A DNA stretch of 64,000 bases. It comes from Sphingomonas sp. TREG-RG-20F-R18-01. Lineage in GTDB: Bacteria > Pseudomonadota > Alphaproteobacteria > Sphingomonadales > Sphingomonadaceae. Shown piece after piece: positions 17,186-26,588 of this stretch (position 1 is its first letter; each line of letters opens with the position of its first letter). Where the stretch lies: NCBI RefSeq assembly GCF_022662475.1, contig NZ_JAKNQQ010000002.1:62001-126000 (forward strand). The letters are read 5' to 3'. The notes below the pieces were generated by a model that saw nothing but the letters and a program-made list of their open reading frames with translations, did not search any database and had not been told where the DNA came from. Made by a program: the position numbers and the translations under genes.

Positions 17186-17271
17186 GTCACCCCGGCGGAG
17201 GCCGGGGCCGCCACGTTGCTTTGTGCACCGTCTGCCCCAGACGGGACGGCCCCGGCCTTCGCCGGGGTGAC
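17186..17271. repeat. Palindromic repeat, family 2, copy 1
   Basis: Long imperfect inverted repeat: GTCACCCCGGCGGAGGCCGG followed by GGCCG, about 35 nt of spacer, then CGGCCCCGGCCTTCGCCGGG and GTGAC. The same element lies at 18998-19083, so two copies bracket nadB. Lies in the 274-bp gap upstream of nadB. Confidence 0.75.
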
Positions 17272-17405
17272 GGGGGGTGTTGCAGCGCTGCTGCCACCCG
17301 CCCACACCGCTAGGCAAGCCCGCCAATCCACGATACCAGCCGCTGTGACAGACGTGTGACGTCGGTCCGCCGCGGCACCCGGCCAAAGCGGGAAGTGGAG
17401 AAGCG

Positions 17406-18992
17406 ATGCAGTCCGACGTCCTCATCATCGGCTCCGGCGCGGCCGGACTGACCGCCGCGCTCAACCTAGCGGATCGCTTCAACGTCACCGTGCTCGCCAA
17501 GGGGCAGCTCAACGAGGGCTCGACCGCCTGGGCGCAAGGCGGGATCGCCGCGGTGCTCGAGGAAGGCGACACGTTCGAGAGCCATGTCGAGGATACGATG
17601 ATCGCGGGCGCAGGGCTCAACGATCGCGCGACGGTCGAGATGGTCGTCGAACGCGCGCCCGCCGCGATCGCGCGGCTGGTCGAGCTGGGCGTACCGTTCG
17701 CGACCGAAACCGCCGACAATGGCGGCGGGCTGCATCTGACGCGCGAGGGCGGGCATTCGCATCGCCGGATCGTCCATGTCGCCGACGCGACCGGCTGGGC
17801 GGTGCAGGAAGCGTTGCAGCGCGCCGCGACCGATCACCCCAACATCACGCTCGTCCCCAACATGGTCGCGATCGACCTTGCGACCAGCCGGCACGAGGAA
17901 CGCTATTCGGGTGCGGGCAACGTGTGGGGCGTCTATGCCGTCAACCGCGCGACCGGCCGGGTCGAGCTTCACACCGCGCGCGCGACGATCCTCGCGACCG
18001 GCGGCGCGGGGCGGACCTATCTCTTTTCGACCGCGCCACGTGGCGCGACCGGCGACGGCATCGCGATGGCGTGGCGCGCGGGGTGCCGCGTCTCCAACAT
18101 GGAGATGATGCAGTTCCATCCGACTTGCCTCTACAATCTCGACGTCAAGAATTTCCTGATCACCGAGGCGGTGCGCGGGGAGGGCGGGCATTTGCTGCTC
18201 CCCGAAAACGGCTATCGCTTCATGCCCGAGGTCGACCCGCGCGCCGAACTCGCGCCGCGCGACATCGTCGCGCGCGCGATCGATCATGAGATCAAGCGGC
18301 TCGGGCTCGATTACGTCCACCTCGACATCAGCCACAAGGGCCCGGACTTCATCCGCGCGCACTTCCCCAACATCTACGAGAAACTGCTCGGGCTCGGGAT
18401 CGACATGACGACCGACCCGATCCCGGTCGTCCCCGCGCAGCATTACACCTGCGGCGGGATCGTGGTGGATCTCGACGGGCGGACCGATCTGCCTGGTCTC
18501 TATGCGGCGGGCGAATGCAGCGAGAGTGGCTTGCACGGCGCGAACCGGCTCGCGTCCAACTCGCTGCTCGAATGCTTCGTCTTCGGCGAAGCGTGCGCGC
18601 AGCATATCGCCGAGCATTGGGACGAACTGCCCGAGCCCCCGCCGATCCGCGCGTGGGACGAAAGCCGCGTCGAGGATTCGGACGAGGAAGTCGTGATCAA
18701 GCAGAACTGGACCGAGATCCGCCGGTTCATGTGGAATTACGTCGGCATCGTGCGGACGACCAAGCGGCTCGAGCGCGCGCAGCACCGGATCCGGATGCTG
18801 ACCGAGGAAGTGAACGATTATTACGGCCACTTCCGCGTCACGCCCGACCTGATCGAGCTGCGCAACCTGCTCCAGACCGCCGAGCTGATCGTGCGCTCGG
18901 CGCTGGCGCGCAAGGAATCGCGCGGGCTGCATTACACGCTCGATTATCCGGACATGCTGCCCGAGGCGCGCGATACGATTCTGGTGCCGTAG
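17406..18992 (+). CDS. nadB: L-aspartate oxidase NadB
   Basis: FAD enzyme that oxidises L-aspartate to iminoaspartate, the first step of de novo NAD synthesis; 528 residues, full length. The N-terminal dinucleotide motif is VLIIGSGAAGLTAALNLAD. Conserved substrate-loop motifs include STAWAQGGIAAV, HEGGHSHRR-like (TREGGHSHRRIVH), EMMQFHPTCLY, and HYTCGGIVVD followed by ECSESGLHGANRLASNSLLE. A C-terminal helical domain is present. A purine-rich tract (GGAAGTGGAGAAGCG) precedes the ATG. No nadA or nadC is adjacent. Confidence 0.95.
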   Translation: MQSDVLIIGSGAAGLTAALNLADRFNVTVLAKGQLNEGSTAWAQGGIAAVLEEGDTFESHVEDTMIAGAGLNDRATVEMVVERAPAAIARLVELGVPFATETADNGGGLHLTREGGHSHRRIVHVADATGWAVQEALQRAATDHPNITLVPNMVAIDLATSRHEERYSGAGNVWGVYAVNRATGRVELHTARATILATGGAGRTYLFSTAPRGATGDGIAMAWRAGCRVSNMEMMQFHPTCLYNLDVKNFLITEAVRGEGGHLLLPENGYRFMPEVDPRAELAPRDIVARAIDHEIKRLGLDYVHLDISHKGPDFIRAHFPNIYEKLLGLGIDMTTDPIPVVPAQHYTCGGIVVDLDGRTDLPGLYAAGECSESGLHGANRLASNSLLECFVFGEACAQHIAEHWDELPEPPPIRAWDESRVEDSDEEVVIKQNWTEIRRFMWNYVGIVRTTKRLERAQHRIRMLTEEVNDYYGHFRVTPDLIELRNLLQTAELIVRSALARKESRGLHYTLDYPDMLPEARDTILVP

Positions 18993-18997
18993 AGCCC

Positions 18998-19083
18998 GTC
19001 ACCCCGGCGGAGGCCGGGGCCGTCTCGTTTCAGGCAGCCGGCCGGCAAAACAACGCGACGGCCCCGGCCTTCGCCGGGGTGAC
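18998..19083. repeat. Palindromic repeat, family 2, copy 2
   Basis: GTCACCCCGGCGGAGGCCGG with GGCCG on the left and CGGCCCCGGCCTTCGCCGGG with GTGAC on the right, spacer about 35 nt. It begins 5 bp after the nadB stop and may act as a transcript-end hairpin. The rest of the 270-bp gap to the next gene shows nothing further. Confidence 0.75.
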
Positions 19084-19262
19084 GGGAAATTTTGGCGGGT
19101 TTCCGTAGTCCGTACCGTCCTGTCGTAAAGCGAAGGCGTCTGGTCGCAGCTTCCGATCGTACCCATTTCTCAAACCAGATCTGGCCCTATCGCGAGAGTT
19201 CAGGGCATGGTGCCGGGCGGGAAACAAATTCGGTGGTTGCGCATATTGTACCTCTGCACCTC

Positions 19263-20390
19263 ATGAAGCCCGCAGCCACCCTGCTGCTCATCTCCGCGCT
19301 GTGCGCCTGCGGGTATGGCACGCGCGTCCAGAGCGCGCGCGGCGCGCAGACGCAGGCCCCGTTGGTCGTCGCGATCCCGCCGCGTTCGGGGCCGGCACCG
19401 GTCGGCCACCGCGTCCTGCCCCAGCCGCCGATGCTGACCGCGACCATCACGCAACTGGTCCGTGGCTTCAGCGGCAAGGCCGGGGTCGCGGTGCGCAGCG
19501 TCGACGATGGCTGGATGATCAACGCGGGCGGGAGCCAGCGCCTGCCGCAGCAGAGCGTCAGCAAATTGTGGGTCGCGATGACCGTGCTCGCCGCGCGCGA
19601 TGCGGGCAAACTGCGGCTCGACGATCCGATCACGCTGACCCGCGACGACATCACGCTGTTCCACCAGCCGATCGCGGGGCTGATCCGTGGCGATACCGGC
19701 TATCGCACGACGGTCGGCGAATTGCTCCAGCGCGCGCTGACGATGAGCGACAATACCGCGAACGACCGGCTGCTCCGTCTGGTCGGCGGGCCGACCGCGG
19801 TGCGCGGGTTCATCGCGCGCAAGGGGCTTGGCGCGATCGGCTTCGGCCCGGGCGAGCGGATGTTGCAGGCGAACACCGCCGGGCTGACGTGGCAGCCGTC
19901 CTACGCGTTCAACGACGGCTTCAACCGCGCGCGCAACGCGCTGACCCGCGCCGATCGCCTTGCCGCGTTCAACCGTTATGTCGCAGCCCCGCCCGACGGT
20001 GCTGCACCCGCCGCGATCGCGACCGCGCTCGCGCGGCTCAAGCGCGGGGAGATCCTGTCGGCTCCCTCGACCTCCTATCTGATCGGGACGATGCAATCCT
20101 CGCACACCGGCAAGATGCGGCTGCGCGGCGCGGTGCCGCCGGGCTGGACGTTCGGGCACAAGACCGGGACCGGGCAGGATTTCGCGGGCCGCACCGCAGG
20201 CTATAACGACGTCGGCCTGCTGATCGCGCCCGATGGCCGGACCTATGCGATCGCGGTGATGATCGGCGACACGCTCCGCCCGATTCCGGCGCGGCAGCAA
20301 TTGATGCAGGCGGTCGTCTCAAGCGTCGTCGCGACACATGCGAGCACAATTTCTGCCAATCGCGCCAACACGAGCCGCCCGAACGGCTGA
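19263..20390 (+). CDS. Serine hydrolase, class A beta-lactamase-like lipoprotein
   Basis: A 375-residue predicted lipoprotein of the penicillin-binding/class A beta-lactamase fold. The signal sequence MKPAATLLLISALCAC ends in an LCAC lipobox with Cys16 as the lipidated residue. Catalytic motifs: SVSK (Ser98, Lys101), SDN at 162-164 and HKTGTG around 299-304. The general-base Glu of true class A enzymes (Glu166 region) is not evident: the corresponding stretch GERMLQANTAGLTWQP shows no WxxELN pattern. It may therefore be a non-hydrolysing or alternative serine hydrolase acting on peptidoglycan rather than a resistance enzyme. The start at 19263 is fixed by the signal peptide. polA follows after 45 bp. 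Confidence 0.8.
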   Translation: MKPAATLLLISALCACGYGTRVQSARGAQTQAPLVVAIPPRSGPAPVGHRVLPQPPMLTATITQLVRGFSGKAGVAVRSVDDGWMINAGGSQRLPQQSVSKLWVAMTVLAARDAGKLRLDDPITLTRDDITLFHQPIAGLIRGDTGYRTTVGELLQRALTMSDNTANDRLLRLVGGPTAVRGFIARKGLGAIGFGPGERMLQANTAGLTWQPSYAFNDGFNRARNALTRADRLAAFNRYVAAPPDGAAPAAIATALARLKRGEILSAPSTSYLIGTMQSSHTGKMRLRGAVPPGWTFGHKTGTGQDFAGRTAGYNDVGLLIAPDGRTYAIAVMIGDTLRPIPARQQLMQAVVSSVVATHASTISANRANTSRPNG

Positions 20391-20435
20391 ACGCAAAGCG
20401 GGCTTCTGCTAGCGCGCAGGCGCTGCTATCGCCGC

Positions 20436-23195
20436 ATGATGCCGCATCTCTATCTTGTCGATGGCTCGGGATACATCTTCCGCGCGTATCACCGCCTCCC
20501 CCCGCTCACCAACAAGCATGGCGAGCCTGTCGGCGCGGTCTATGGCTATACCACGATGCTGTGGAAGCTCGCGGACGAGGTACATGCCGCGGACGGCCCG
20601 ACGCATATGGCGGTGATCCTCGACAAGTCGTCCAAGACCTTCCGCAACGACCTGTACGACCAATACAAGGCGCACCGCCCGCCGCCGCCCGAGGATCTCG
20701 TCCCCCAGTTCCCGATGATCCGCGATGCGACGCGCGCCTTCTCGCTGCCGTGCATCGAGACCGAGGGGCTGGAGGCGGACGACATCATCGCCTGCTATTC
20801 GCGCGCAGCCTTGGCGCAGGGGTGGGAAGTCACGATCGTGTCGTCGGACAAGGATCTGATGCAGCTGATCGAGCCCGGGCTCGACATGTACGACACGATG
20901 AACAACCGACGGCTCGGCGCGGAGCATGTCGCGGAGAAATTCCACGGCATCACGCCCGCGCAACTCGGCGACGTGCTCGCGCTGATGGGCGACAGCGTCG
21001 ACAACGTGCCGGGCGTCCCCGGCGTCGGCCCCAAGACCGCGGCCAAGCTAATCCTCGAACATGGCGATCTCGAATCGGTGCTCGCCGCCGCCGAGGGGAT
21101 GAAGAAGGGCAAGCTGCGCGACAATCTGATCGAACATGCCGGCATGGCGCGGCTGTCGAAGGAACTGGTGACGCTCAAATGCGACGTCGCCTTGCCCGAG
21201 CCGCTCGAGGATCTCGAACTCAAGGGCATCCCCGATGCGCCGCTGCGGGTGTTCCTTGAACATCACGGCTTCCGCTCGTTGCTCGCCAAGCTGTCGGCAG
21301 TCGCGGATGCGCCGGTCCCTGCCCCCAAGTCCGTTCCGACCGAGCAGGATCCGCCGTGCGAGGTCGATTCGTACGAGACCGTGGTCGACGAGGCCGCGCT
21401 CGACCGCTGGATCACGCTCGCGCGGCATCAGGGCTGGATCGCGATCGACACCGAGACGACCGGGATCGACGCGACTCGCGCCGAGCTGGTCGGGATCAGT
21501 ATGGCGCTCCACCCCAATCTCGCCTGCTATGTCCCGCTCGCGCATGGCGGAAGCGGGCTGTTCGCGGAAAAGCCCGAACAGCTGACGGTCGAGGTCGCGC
21601 TGGCGAAACTGAAGCCGCTGTTCGAGGATCCTTCGGTCCTCAAGATCGGGCATAACCTGAAGTATGACATGATCGTGCTCGGGCGCTTGGGCGTCGGCGT
21701 CGCGCCGTTCGACGACACGATCCTGATGAGCTTCGATCTCGACGCGGGGCTTCACGGCCACAGCATGAACGAACTCGCGGCGACGCATCTGTCGCACAGC
21801 TGCATCGCGTTCAAGGACGTGGTCGGTGTCGGCAAGACGCAGCGGACCTTCAACGAGGTCGATCTGGTCGCCGCCACCCGCTACGCCGCGGAGGATGCCG
21901 ACGTGACGCTGCGGCTGTGGCGGCGGTTCAAGCCGCGCCTCGCCGCCGAGGGTGCGACGCGGGTGTACGAGATGGTCGACCGTCCGCTCGCGCCGGTCAT
22001 CGCGCAGATGGAGCGCCACGGAATCAAGGTCGATCGCGAAAAGCTCGCGCAACTGTCGGGCGAATTCTCGACACAGATCGGTGCGCTCGAAGTCGATATC
22101 CATGCGCTCGCGGGCGGCACGTTCACGATCGGCAGCCCCAAGCAATTGGGCGACGTGCTGTTCGAACGGATGGGGATCAAGGGCGGGCGCAAGGGCAAGT
22201 CCGGGGTCTATTCGACCGACGTGACCGAACTCGAGCGGATCGCGGCTGATAAGGACTCCCCCGGCAAGGACATTGCGACCAAGGTGCTCGAATGGCGGCA
22301 GCTGTCCAAGCTCAAGTCGACCTATACCGATGCGCTGCAGGCGCAGATCAACCCAGCGACGGGGCGTGTCCACACGTCCTATTCGCTGACTGGCGCGCAG
22401 ACCGGGCGGCTGTCGTCGACCGACCCGAATTTGCAGAACATCCCGATCCGCACCGAGATCGGCCGCCAGATCCGCGACGCGTTCGTGGCCGAGCCCGGCA
22501 ACGTCCTGCTCGCCGCCGATTACTCGCAGATCGAGCTGCGGCTCGCAGCGCATATGGCGGACGTGCCGCAGCTTCGCGACGCGTTCGCGAGTGGTGCCGA
22601 CATCCACAGCCTGACCGCGCAGGAACTGTTCGGCGAGGTCAATCGCGACACGCGCGGGCGCGCCAAGACGATCAACTTCGCGATCCTCTACGGGATCAGC
22701 CGCTGGGGTCTGGCGGGGCGGCTCGACGTGACCGCGGACGAGGCGCAGGCGATGATCGACCGCTATTTCGATCGCTTCCCCGGCATCCGCAACTATATCG
22801 CGCAGACCACCGAGACGGTCCGCGCGAGCGGCTACACCACCACGCTGTTCGGGCGGAAGACACACTTCCCGCGCATTTCCTCCAAGATCCAGCACGAACG
22901 CCAGGGGGCCGAGCGCGCCGCGATCAACGCGCCGATCCAGGGGACCTCCGCCGACATCATCAAGCGCGCGATGGTGCGGATGGGGCCGGCATTGCTCGAG
23001 GCGGGGCTGCCCGATGTGCGGATGCTGTTGCAGGTGCATGACGAACTCGTGTTCGAACTGCCCGAAGGCGACGTCGCCGCGGCGAAACCCGTGATCGAAC
23101 GCGTGATGGCGACCGCCGCCGAACCCGCAGTCCAGCTCAGCGTGCCGCTCGGCATCGAGATCGGCACCGGCCTGAGCTGGGGGGCCGCGCATTGA
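20436..23195 (+). CDS. polA: DNA polymerase I
   Basis: Full-length PolA of 919 residues. Domains in order: a 5'-3' flap nuclease (residues 1 to about 290, with EADDIIA, SSDKDLMQL and GDSVDNVPGVPGVG motifs), the 3'-5' exonuclease with intact DTETTG near 337, and the family A polymerase domain with AADYSQIELR near 693-702 and LLQVHDELVFE near 863-873. All three activities are expected to be functional. The start at ATG 20436 gives MMPHLYLVDGSGYIFRAYH, the standard N-terminus. Its stop overlaps the TTG start of a flippase gene (TTGA), an unusual coupling of a replication gene to envelope biosynthesis. Confidence 0.97.
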   Translation: MMPHLYLVDGSGYIFRAYHRLPPLTNKHGEPVGAVYGYTTMLWKLADEVHAADGPTHMAVILDKSSKTFRNDLYDQYKAHRPPPPEDLVPQFPMIRDATRAFSLPCIETEGLEADDIIACYSRAALAQGWEVTIVSSDKDLMQLIEPGLDMYDTMNNRRLGAEHVAEKFHGITPAQLGDVLALMGDSVDNVPGVPGVGPKTAAKLILEHGDLESVLAAAEGMKKGKLRDNLIEHAGMARLSKELVTLKCDVALPEPLEDLELKGIPDAPLRVFLEHHGFRSLLAKLSAVADAPVPAPKSVPTEQDPPCEVDSYETVVDEAALDRWITLARHQGWIAIDTETTGIDATRAELVGISMALHPNLACYVPLAHGGSGLFAEKPEQLTVEVALAKLKPLFEDPSVLKIGHNLKYDMIVLGRLGVGVAPFDDTILMSFDLDAGLHGHSMNELAATHLSHSCIAFKDVVGVGKTQRTFNEVDLVAATRYAAEDADVTLRLWRRFKPRLAAEGATRVYEMVDRPLAPVIAQMERHGIKVDREKLAQLSGEFSTQIGALEVDIHALAGGTFTIGSPKQLGDVLFERMGIKGGRKGKSGVYSTDVTELERIAADKDSPGKDIATKVLEWRQLSKLKSTYTDALQAQINPATGRVHTSYSLTGAQTGRLSSTDPNLQNIPIRTEIGRQIRDAFVAEPGNVLLAADYSQIELRLAAHMADVPQLRDAFASGADIHSLTAQELFGEVNRDTRGRAKTINFAILYGISRWGLAGRLDVTADEAQAMIDRYFDRFPGIRNYIAQTTETVRASGYTTTLFGRKTHFPRISSKIQHERQGAERAAINAPIQGTSADIIKRAMVRMGPALLEAGLPDVRMLLQVHDELVFELPEGDVAAAKPVIERVMATAAEPAVQLSVPLGIEIGTGLSWGAAH

Positions 23196-24709
23196 CGACA
23201 GTAACGGGGGGCGTACCGACCGACCGTGGGGGCACGGACGACGAGATCAACGCACTGGCCAAGGGTGGCCGGACCAATATCCTCGGCTTCCTGATGCGCC
23301 TTGTCGCGCGAATTCCGTTCCTGTTCATCGCCGGGCGGCTCTACGGGCCTGACACGCTCGGCACCTTCGCGCGCGCGGTGTTGTTCGTCGAGGTGGCGGC
23401 CCTGCTCGCGACGTTCGGGTTGAAGCGGGGCCTCGCGCTTGCGATCAGCGATTCGGATCGACCGCATGTCGACATCGTGTGGGATTGCCTCGTCGTCGCG
23501 GCGCTCGCGTCCTTCCTCGCGAGCGGGTTCCTGCTGCTCGTCCCCGACCTGATGTATCACGGCAGCGCGCCGACCGGGCTCGAACGGCTGTTGCCGTGCA
23601 TCATCGTCTTCACCGCATGGTCGGACATCACGCTGGCCGCGCTCGCCTATCGCCGCAACGTGAAAGCCACCGTCACCGCGCGCGCGGTGATTGAGCCGTG
23701 GACGATCTCGATCGCGGCGGGCGTGCTCTATCCGATTGCGCCGCATGACGGGCTGGTGATCGCCTACATGCTGTCGATGATCGCGGCGCTCGTCGCGTCG
23801 CTGGTGCCGTTCTGGCGGAGCTATGGCGCGCCGGTCGGCTGGCGGCTCCATCCGGGGCGGACGCTCGCGCTGATCCGGCGCAACGCGCCGCTCGCGGGGG
23901 CTGATGCACTCGAATGGGGGACGCGCAACGTCGACCGCTCGATTCTGTTCGTGATGTTCGAGCCGCGGATCGTCGGCATCTACTGGATGGCGCAACAGGT
24001 CGCGTCGATCCCGGGCAAGCTCAAGACGAGCTTCGACCCGATCCTCGGCCCGGTCATCACCACCAGCCTCGCGCGCGGCGACATGGGGGCGATCGCGGCG
24101 CAGGTGCGGCAGGTCGGCTTCTGGATCCTTGCCGCGCAGACGGGGCTTGCGCTGATGGGGTCGATCCCGGGCGAGGCGGTGATGGGGACGGTCGGCCCGC
24201 AATTCGTCTCGGGCACCGCGGCGCTCGCGTTCCTGCTGTTCGCCGAGGCGGCCGCATCGACCGGCGCGGTGTGCGAATCCGCGCTCGTCTACATCGCGCG
24301 GTTGCAGAACATGGCGATTTCGATCGGCATGCTGCTGTTCCAGGTGGCGCTCAGCTTCGGTCTGATCTTCGCGATGCAGTCGGTCGGCTGGCCGGTCGCG
24401 TTCCAGGCGGCGGGGCCGGCGGTGGCGCTGTTCGTGTCGGTGACGATCACCTCGATCATCAAGTCGACCTATCTGTCGCGGTTGCTCAAGGCGCCCGTGG
24501 CGGGATGGCGTTGGGCGATGGCGTGGGCGGTACTCGCGACCTGCGTCGTGGGGGGCGCGTTCACCGCCTTGCCCAAGCGGTTCGAATGGGCCGAACTCGC
24601 GATCGGCGAACCGCTGATGGCGGCGGTGTATCTGTACGTGCTCTACCGCTGGGCGTTCCGCGACGAGGACCGCGCGCTGATCCGGCGGAAACCGGCGGTG
24701 GCGGGGTAG
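23192..24709 (+). CDS. Polysaccharide/oligosaccharide flippase-like membrane protein
   Basis: A 505-residue polytopic protein of the MATE/MOP (Wzx-like) superfamily, with about 12-14 hydrophobic helices. Its N-terminal region reads NILGFLMRLVARIPFLFIAG with RLYGPDTLGTFARAV, the pattern typical of polysaccharide-biosynthesis flippases. It would move lipid-linked saccharides across the inner membrane. It starts at TTG 23192, overlapping the polA stop; no better ATG lies nearby. It is isolated from the main polysaccharide locus, which starts about 12.5 kb downstream and carries its own Wzx. Confidence 0.82.
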   Translation: MTTVTGGVPTDRGGTDDEINALAKGGRTNILGFLMRLVARIPFLFIAGRLYGPDTLGTFARAVLFVEVAALLATFGLKRGLALAISDSDRPHVDIVWDCLVVAALASFLASGFLLLVPDLMYHGSAPTGLERLLPCIIVFTAWSDITLAALAYRRNVKATVTARAVIEPWTISIAAGVLYPIAPHDGLVIAYMLSMIAALVASLVPFWRSYGAPVGWRLHPGRTLALIRRNAPLAGADALEWGTRNVDRSILFVMFEPRIVGIYWMAQQVASIPGKLKTSFDPILGPVITTSLARGDMGAIAAQVRQVGFWILAAQTGLALMGSIPGEAVMGTVGPQFVSGTAALAFLLFAEAAASTGAVCESALVYIARLQNMAISIGMLLFQVALSFGLIFAMQSVGWPVAFQAAGPAVALFVSVTITSIIKSTYLSRLLKAPVAGWRWAMAWAVLATCVVGGAFTALPKRFEWAELAIGEPLMAAVYLYVLYRWAFRDEDRALIRRKPAVAG

Positions 24710-24757
24710 GCGGGGCGCGCTATTGCCGCCATAGCCCCGATTCCCCCCATTCCCGCC

Positions 24758-24925
24758 TTGCATGGCCTCCGCGAAACTTGGGTTACGAACCCGTCCTTTA
24801 CTGTTTTCCCGCGAAGGCGGGAATCCAGAGCCAAGCAGAACAACGGCTTACAGTTCTCGCGACTCCTGGACTCCCGCTTTCGCGGGAGAACATTCAGGGT
24901 TTCACAGAGACCATGCCTGCGCAAG
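24758..24925. repeat. Nested REP/BIME-like repeat region, family 1, copy 4
   Basis: Core TTTTCCCGCGAAGGCGGGAA (24804-24823) with TCCAGAGCC, spacer, then CTCCTGGACTCCCGC and TTTCGCGGGAGAA. Outer inverted arms ATGGCCTCCGCGAAAC (about 24761) and GTTTCACAGAGACCAT (about 24899) flank the core, as in copy 3. It fills the convergent gap between the flippase and purH. Confidence 0.75.
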
Positions 24926-24957
24926 GATGACGGTGTGGAGGAGAGCGCCCCCCCCGA

Positions 24958-26523
24958 TCAATGCCGGAAGTGCCGCACCCCGGTGAACACCATTGCAAGC
25001 CCAGCGGCATCCGCCGCAGCGATCACCTCGTCGTCGCGGATAGAGCCGCCCGGCTGGATCACCGCGGTCGCCCCCGCCTCGACCGCCGCCATCAGGCCGT
25101 CGGCGAACGGGAAGAACGCATCCGACGCGACCGCCGAGCCGATCGTGCGCGGCTCCCCCCAGCCCGCCTTGTCGGCGGCGTCCTTCGCCTTCCACGCCGC
25201 GATCCGCGCGGATTCGAGCCGGTTCATCTGCCCCGCGCCGATCCCGGCGGTGCTGCCGCCCTTGGCATAGACGATCGCGTTCGACTTGACGTGCTTGGCG
25301 ACGGTCCAGGCGAAGCGGCAGTCGGCGAGCTCCTGCTCGGTCGGCGCGCGCTTGGTGACGACCGTCATCTCGGGGTTGGATTCGCCATCGCGGCTCTGCA
25401 CCAGCCAACCGCCGGTGATCGCCTTCGCCAGCAACCCGGCCCGCGCCGGATCGGGAAGTTCGCCGGTCAGCAGCAGGCGCAGGTTCTTCTTCGCGGCGAA
25501 GATCGCGAGCGCCTCGTCATCCGCGTCGGGCGCGACCACGACCTCGGTGAAGATCCCCGCGATCGCACGCGCGGTCGCGCCGTCGAGCGGACGGTTGAGC
25601 GCGATGATCCCGCCGAATGCCGACACCGTATCGCACGCGAACGCAGCATTATACGCAGCTTCGAGCGTCTCGCCGGTCGCGACGCCGCAGGGGTTGGCGT
25701 GCTTGACGATCACGCAGGTCGGTGCGGCGTCGCGATATTCGCTGATCAGATCGAGCGCGGCGTCGGCGTCGTTGAGGTTGTTGTAGCTCAGCGCCTTGCC
25801 CTGCACCTGCCGCGCCTGGCCGATCCCGCGCGGTGCGCTGCCGCCAGCGGTGTAGAAGGCCGCCGACTGGTGCGGGTTTTCGCCGTAGCGCAGCGATTGC
25901 CCGCGCTGCAAAGTGATCGCGAGCGTCTCGGGGAAGGCTTCGCCCTGGTCGACCTGGCCGAACCATGTCGCGATCATGCCGTCATACGCCGCGGTCGCGG
26001 CATAGGCCTTGGCGGCGAACTTGCGGCGATCCGCCAGCGTCGTGCTCCCGCCCGCGACCAGCGCGTAATCCGCCGGATCGGTGACGATCGCGACGAAGGC
26101 GTGGTTCTTTGCCGCCGAGCGCACCATCGACGGGCCGCCGATGTCGATATTCTCGATGATCTCGTCGCGTTCCGCACCCTTGGCGACGGTCGCCTCGAAC
26201 GGATAGAGGTTGACCACGACCAGATCGATCGCGCCGATCCCGTGCTTCTCCATCGAAGCGACATGCGCCGCATCGTCACGCACCGCGAGCAGCCCGCCAT
26301 GCACCACCGGATGGAGCGTCTTGACGCGGCCGTCCATCATCTCGGGTAAGCCGGTCAGGTCCGAAATGTCGCGCACCTCCAGCCCCGCATCGCGCAGCGC
26401 CTTGGCAGTGCCCCCGGTCGAGACGAGCTCGACGCCATTCTGCGCCAGCCCCTGCGCCAGTTCGACGATGTCGGTCTTGTCGGAGACTGACAACAGCGCG
26501 CGGCGGATCGGGATGGTGGTCAT
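24958..26523 (-). CDS. purH: Bifunctional AICAR transformylase/IMP cyclohydrolase PurH
   Basis: Catalyses the last two steps of IMP synthesis; 521 residues. The N-terminal IMP cyclohydrolase (MGS-like) domain begins [18 protein letters not shown] and carries [10 protein letters not shown] and [13 protein letters not shown]. The transformylase domain shows KHANPCGVA and the C-terminal [18 protein letters not shown] and [12 protein letters not shown] motifs. The ATG at 26523 is the family start; the frame remains open upstream into the heparinase gene, which is a high-GC artefact. It is the last gene of an apparent rsmB-rpe-heparinase-purH run, 65 bp after the heparinase stop. Confidence 0.97.
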   Translation of the reverse strand: MTTIPIRRALLSVSDKTDIVELAQGLAQNGVELVSTGGTAKALRDAGLEVRDISDLTGLPEMMDGRVKTLHPVVHGGLLAVRDDAAHVASMEKHGIGAIDLVVVNLYPFEATVAKGAERDEIIENIDIGGPSMVRSAAKNHAFVAIVTDPADYALVAGGSTTLADRRKFAAKAYAATAAYDGMIATWFGQVDQGEAFPETLAITLQRGQSLRYGENPHQSAAFYTAGGSAPRGIGQARQVQGKALSYNNLNDADAALDLISEYRDAAPTCVIVKHANPCGVATGETLEAAYNAAFACDTVSAFGGIIALNRPLDGATARAIAGIFTEVVVAPDADDEALAIFAAKKNLRLLLTGELPDPARAGLLAKAITGGWLVQSRDGESNPEMTVVTKRAPTEQELADCRFAWTVAKHVKSNAIVYAKGGSTAGIGAGQMNRLESARIAAWKAKDAADKAGWGEPRTIGSAVASDAFFPFADGLMAAVEAGATAVIQPGGSIRDDEVIAAADAAGLAMVFTGVRHFRH

Positions 26524-26588
26524 GGGGAGGCTCCAGCGGGAAAGAGGGCGAAATGTCGCGCACCCCCTGCCCGCTCGGGCCGTCAAAT

